Positions 61,439-64,000 of a stretch of 64,000 nt of DNA are shown piece after piece. Under the pieces are notes generated by a model that saw only the letters and a list, made by a program, of their open reading frames with translations, was not told where the DNA came from and did no database searches. The stretch is from Micrococcus lylae NBRC 15355 (GTDB taxonomy: Bacteria; Actinomycetota; Actinomycetes; Actinomycetales; Micrococcaceae): the NCBI RefSeq assembly GCF_001570885.1, contig NZ_BCSN01000002.1:51586-115585 (forward strand), in the 5' to 3' direction. A program made the position numbers and the translations under genes. Each line of letters starts with the position of its first letter. Position 1 is the first letter of the stretch.

Positions 61439-63757
61439 ATGACCGAGACCACACAGCAGCCCTCCGGCGCCGCCGACGCCCCCTCCGACCGTCCCGTCCC
61501 GCCCGTCGCCGCCACGAAGCCGGTGACCCGCACCCACCACGGGGACACGTTCACCGACGACTTCGAGTGGATGCGTCAGAAGACCTCGCAGGAGGTCCTG
61601 GACCACCTGAACGCGGAGAACGCCTACACGGAGGCCGTCACCGCGGACCAGGAGGCGCTGCGCGAGGCGATCTACGCCGAGATCAAGGCGCACACCGTGG
61701 AGACCGACCAGTCCGTGCCGGTCCGCCGCGACGGCTGGTGGTACTTCGCCCGCACCGAGGAGGGCAAGCAGTACGCGGTGCAGTGCCGTGTGCCCGCCCA
61801 GGACACCGGGGACCGGCTGGCGGACTGGACGCCGCCGGCCATCGAGCCCGGGGTCCGGCTGGACGGCGAACAGGTCCTGCTGGACGTCAACGCCGAGGCC
61901 GAGGGCAAGCCGTTCTTCTCCCTGGGCGGGATGCACGTCTCCCCGGACGGCACCCTCCTGGCCTACGCCGTGGACAACGCCGGCGACGAGCGCTTCACCC
62001 TGCGCATCCGCGACCTGCGCACCGGCCAGGAGCTGGACGACGTGGTGGAGGACATCGCCTACGACGTCCGCTTCGACCGCACCGGCACCCGCGTCTTCTA
62101 CACCCAGTGGGACGCCTCCTGGCGGCCGTACCGCGTCATGGTGCACACCCTCGGGACCGATCCGGCAGACGACGTCATGCTCTTCGAGGAGGGCGACCCG
62201 GGCATGTGGACCGGGTTCGAGGGCGTGGCGGACCGGACGCAGCTGCTGATCGGCGTCGGCAACTCCGAGGTCTCCGAGACCTGGGTGGTGGACCTGCCCG
62301 CCGAGGAGGGCGTTCAGGTGCCGGCTCCGCGCCTGCTCATCCCGCGCACCGAGGCCATGCTCGCCTCCGTGGAGCCGTTCGACCTGGACGGCCGCCGCCA
62401 CCTGCTGATCGTGCACAACCGGGACGCCGACGGCGCCGCCGCCCCCAACGGGGTCCTGTCCCTGGTCGCCGAGGACGAGGTGGCCGACCGCACCGCATGG
62501 AGGGCCGTGCTGCCGCACCGGGCCGAGGTGAAGGTCGACGGCGTCATGGTCACCTCCACCCACATCGCCGTCTCCGCCCGCCGCGAGACCACCCCGCGCG
62601 TGCTGATCGGCGCCCTGGCCGACCTGGCCCCGATCGCCGCCGCCGAGGCGGGCGAGGCGGAGGCGAGGGGCGAGGCGGAGGCGGGTGCCGTCGTCGGGAT
62701 GGCGTTCACCGAGCCGGAGTTCGACGAGGAGCTCTACGCCTGCCACCTGACCTGGGCATCCTGGGAGTCCCCGTTCCTGCGCCTGGCCTACACCTCCTGG
62801 ATCACCCCGGCCCGTGTGCTGGACGTGGAGGCCGAGACCGGCGAGGTGCACCTGCGCCGCGAGGTCGAGGTCCCCGGGCATGACCCTGAGGACTACGTGG
62901 TGGAGCGCCAGTGGGCGACCTCCTCCGAGCCCGGCCCGGACGGCCAGCCGGTGCAGATCCCGCTCTCGGTGATCCGTCGGAAGGACCTGGTCCAGGACGG
63001 GACGAACCCGTGCCTGGTCTACGGCTACGGTTCCTACGAGATGTCCATGGACCCGGTGCTCGGCGTGGCCCGGCTGTCCCTGCTGGACCGCGGCGTCGTC
63101 TACGTGGTGGCGCACGTGCGCGGCGGCGGCGAGCTCGGCCGCGGCTGGTACGAGGACGGCAAGAAGCTGGCCAAGGCGAAGTCGTTCACGGACTTCGTGG
63201 ACGCCACCCGGCACATGGTGGACTCCGGCTGGGTGGACCCGGCGCGCATCGCCTGCCACGGCGGCTCGGCCGGCGGCCTGCTCATGGGCGCCGTGGTCAA
63301 CCTGGCTCCGGAGCTGTACCGCGCCTGCCTGGCCGTGGTGCCGTTCGTGGACGCCCTGACCTCCATCCTTGACCCGGACCTGCCGCTGTCCGCCCTGGAG
63401 TGGGAGGAGTGGGGCAACCCGATCGAGGACCAGACCGTCTACGAGTACATGAAGGCCTACACGCCGTATCAGAACGTGCGCGAGGTGGACTACCCGGCGA
63501 TCGCCGCGGTCACCAGCCTCAACGACACCCGCGTGCTCTACGTGGAGCCGGCCAAGTGGGTGGCGCAGCTGCGCCGCACCGTGACGAACGACCAGTCGAC
63601 GCCGCTGGCCGAGGGCGGCTCCCCGATCCTGCTGCGCACCGAGATGGACGGCGGCCACGGCGGCGCCTCCGGCCGCTACCAGGGCTGGAAGGACACCGCG
63701 TGGGAGTACGCGTTCGTGCTCACGGCGCTCGGCGCGACGGAGCGCATCGACGGCTGA
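61439..63757 (+). CDS. ptrB: Oligopeptidase B / prolyl oligopeptidase (S9A)
   Basis: 772 aa. Serine peptidase of the prolyl oligopeptidase family. The N-terminal beta-propeller (about 80-480) controls access; the alpha/beta-hydrolase domain carries the triad S610 in CHGGSAGGLLMG, D696 in SLNDTRVLYVEPAKW and H740 in GGHGGASGRY. HTHHGDTFTDDFEWMRQK-type start and the VYGYGSYEMSMDP block match oligopeptidase B, which cuts after basic residues. A low-complexity Ala/Glu insertion lies about 400-420. No signal peptide, so cytosolic. ATG 61439 has TTCGAT 7 nt upstream. A separate ATG further upstream (61403) adds non-conserved residues. Confidence 0.93.
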   Translation: MTETTQQPSGAADAPSDRPVPPVAATKPVTRTHHGDTFTDDFEWMRQKTSQEVLDHLNAENAYTEAVTADQEALREAIYAEIKAHTVETDQSVPVRRDGWWYFARTEEGKQYAVQCRVPAQDTGDRLADWTPPAIEPGVRLDGEQVLLDVNAEAEGKPFFSLGGMHVSPDGTLLAYAVDNAGDERFTLRIRDLRTGQELDDVVEDIAYDVRFDRTGTRVFYTQWDASWRPYRVMVHTLGTDPADDVMLFEEGDPGMWTGFEGVADRTQLLIGVGNSEVSETWVVDLPAEEGVQVPAPRLLIPRTEAMLASVEPFDLDGRRHLLIVHNRDADGAAAPNGVLSLVAEDEVADRTAWRAVLPHRAEVKVDGVMVTSTHIAVSARRETTPRVLIGALADLAPIAAAEAGEAEARGEAEAGAVVGMAFTEPEFDEELYACHLTWASWESPFLRLAYTSWITPARVLDVEAETGEVHLRREVEVPGHDPEDYVVERQWATSSEPGPDGQPVQIPLSVIRRKDLVQDGTNPCLVYGYGSYEMSMDPVLGVARLSLLDRGVVYVVAHVRGGGELGRGWYEDGKKLAKAKSFTDFVDATRHMVDSGWVDPARIACHGGSAGGLLMGAVVNLAPELYRACLAVVPFVDALTSILDPDLPLSALEWEEWGNPIEDQTVYEYMKAYTPYQNVREVDYPAIAAVTSLNDTRVLYVEPAKWVAQLRRTVTNDQSTPLAEGGSPILLRTEMDGGHGGASGRYQGWKDTAWEYAFVLTALGATERIDG

Positions 63758-63795
63758 GACGCGGCGTTTTCGCTAGCGACATGGGAGGGACCGGG

Positions 63796-63894
63796 ACGCT
63801 TTCGTTCGGGAGAACGTTGGGTTCCGGCGCGCTTTCGTTCGGGAAAGCGTCGGGTTCCCGCGCGCTTTCGTTCGGGAAAGCGTCGGGTTCCCGC
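63796..63894. repeat. 33-bp tandem repeat, 3 units
   Basis: Units begin at 63796, 63829 and 63862, exactly 33 bp apart; units two and three are identical and unit one differs at a handful of positions. Each contains the stem CGCTTTC-GTTCGG-GAAAGCG. It starts about 40 bp after the oligopeptidase stop. Confidence 0.9.
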
Positions 63895-63908
63895 TCGTGA
63901 AGCACGAC

Positions 63909-63939
63909 GCCGGCCGCGCACCCTGGGTGCGCGGCCGGC
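63909..63939. terminator. GC-rich hairpin terminator
   Basis: GCCGGCCGCGCACC (63909-63922) pairs perfectly with 63926-63939 around CTG. Beyond it the last 60 bp of the window show no gene. Confidence 0.8.
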
Positions 63940-64000
63940 GGCCTGTCGGGCGGGGGCGGGTGATGCGGGGTGGGCGGTTCCCATTTTGCGAGCGATAACG

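Overview
The window is a very GC-rich (roughly 70% or more by eye), gene-dense chromosomal segment from an actinobacterium. Mycothiol synthase beside a GlnR-type regulator, MutT1-type Nudix/phosphatase, HadA/HadB-MurB, a menaquinone set, a branched-chain keto-acid dehydrogenase operon and a small secreted Rpf-like protein all point to the Micrococcaceae, most likely Micrococcus luteus or a close relative. The species name is an inference from gene content and order; nothing here proves it.

Layout. 1-6.8 kb: a two-component pair (LuxR-type regulator cut by the window edge, PspC-domain histidine kinase with an apparent frameshift) divergent from a second PspC protein, then phosphofructokinase, a GNAT protein, and YgfZ with a nitrobindin-like protein. 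6.8-13.5 kb: small and large membrane proteins, glnR-mshD, mutT1, a small GNAT protein, and a two-gene unit (12-TM-like protein plus YtrA-type GntR repressor) behind a clear palindromic operator. 13.5-19.3 kb: thyA-folA, an enterobacterial-type asd, a 59-bp tandem repeat array, and hadA-hadB-murB. 19.5-23.1 kb: tRNA-Thr and tRNA-Met, and a DEAD-box helicase with a long leader. 23.3-32.6 kb: amidohydrolase, the transsulfuration pair (cystathionine gamma-synthase/lyase and cystathionine beta-synthase), a HhH-GPD glycosylase, an acyl-CoA synthetase, tRNA-Tyr and yajQ. 32.7-38.5 kb: an MFS exporter, a three-gene ABC system and a complete IS30-family insertion sequence. 38.5-46.8 kb: FprA, RarD-type permease, SUKH-like and HIT proteins, and a translationally coupled menD-menJ-polyprenyl synthase operon. 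46.9-52.2 kb: Tat-exported PhoX, MenC, a second SUKH-like protein and a PAP2 phosphatase. 52.3-60.8 kb: bkdABC divergent from an Lrp/AsnC regulator, a YCII protein, an MFS protein, a purine permease and an SDR probably acting in isoleucine breakdown. 60.8-64 kb: the Rpf-like protein, oligopeptidase B and a 33-bp repeat array.

Themes. Many genes here have a TAnnnT hexamer exactly 6 or 7 nt before the start codon, the layout of leaderless transcripts. Inside operons, start/stop overlaps of the ATGA/GTGA type are the rule. Transcript ends are marked by long GC-rich hairpins, many built on the same CGACGACGGC core. Metabolic links within the window: MenD, MenC, MenJ and the prenyl synthase make the respiratory quinone, but menG is absent here; bkdABC plus the SDR and the acyl-CoA synthetase fit branched-chain amino-acid and fatty-acid metabolism; CBS and CGS/CGL carry out transsulfuration. 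No phage, CRISPR array or defence island is present. The most unusual items are the frameshifted kinase, the GntR-controlled membrane protein of unknown function, the ABC system with a cysteine-bearing outer domain, and four families of intergenic repeats.
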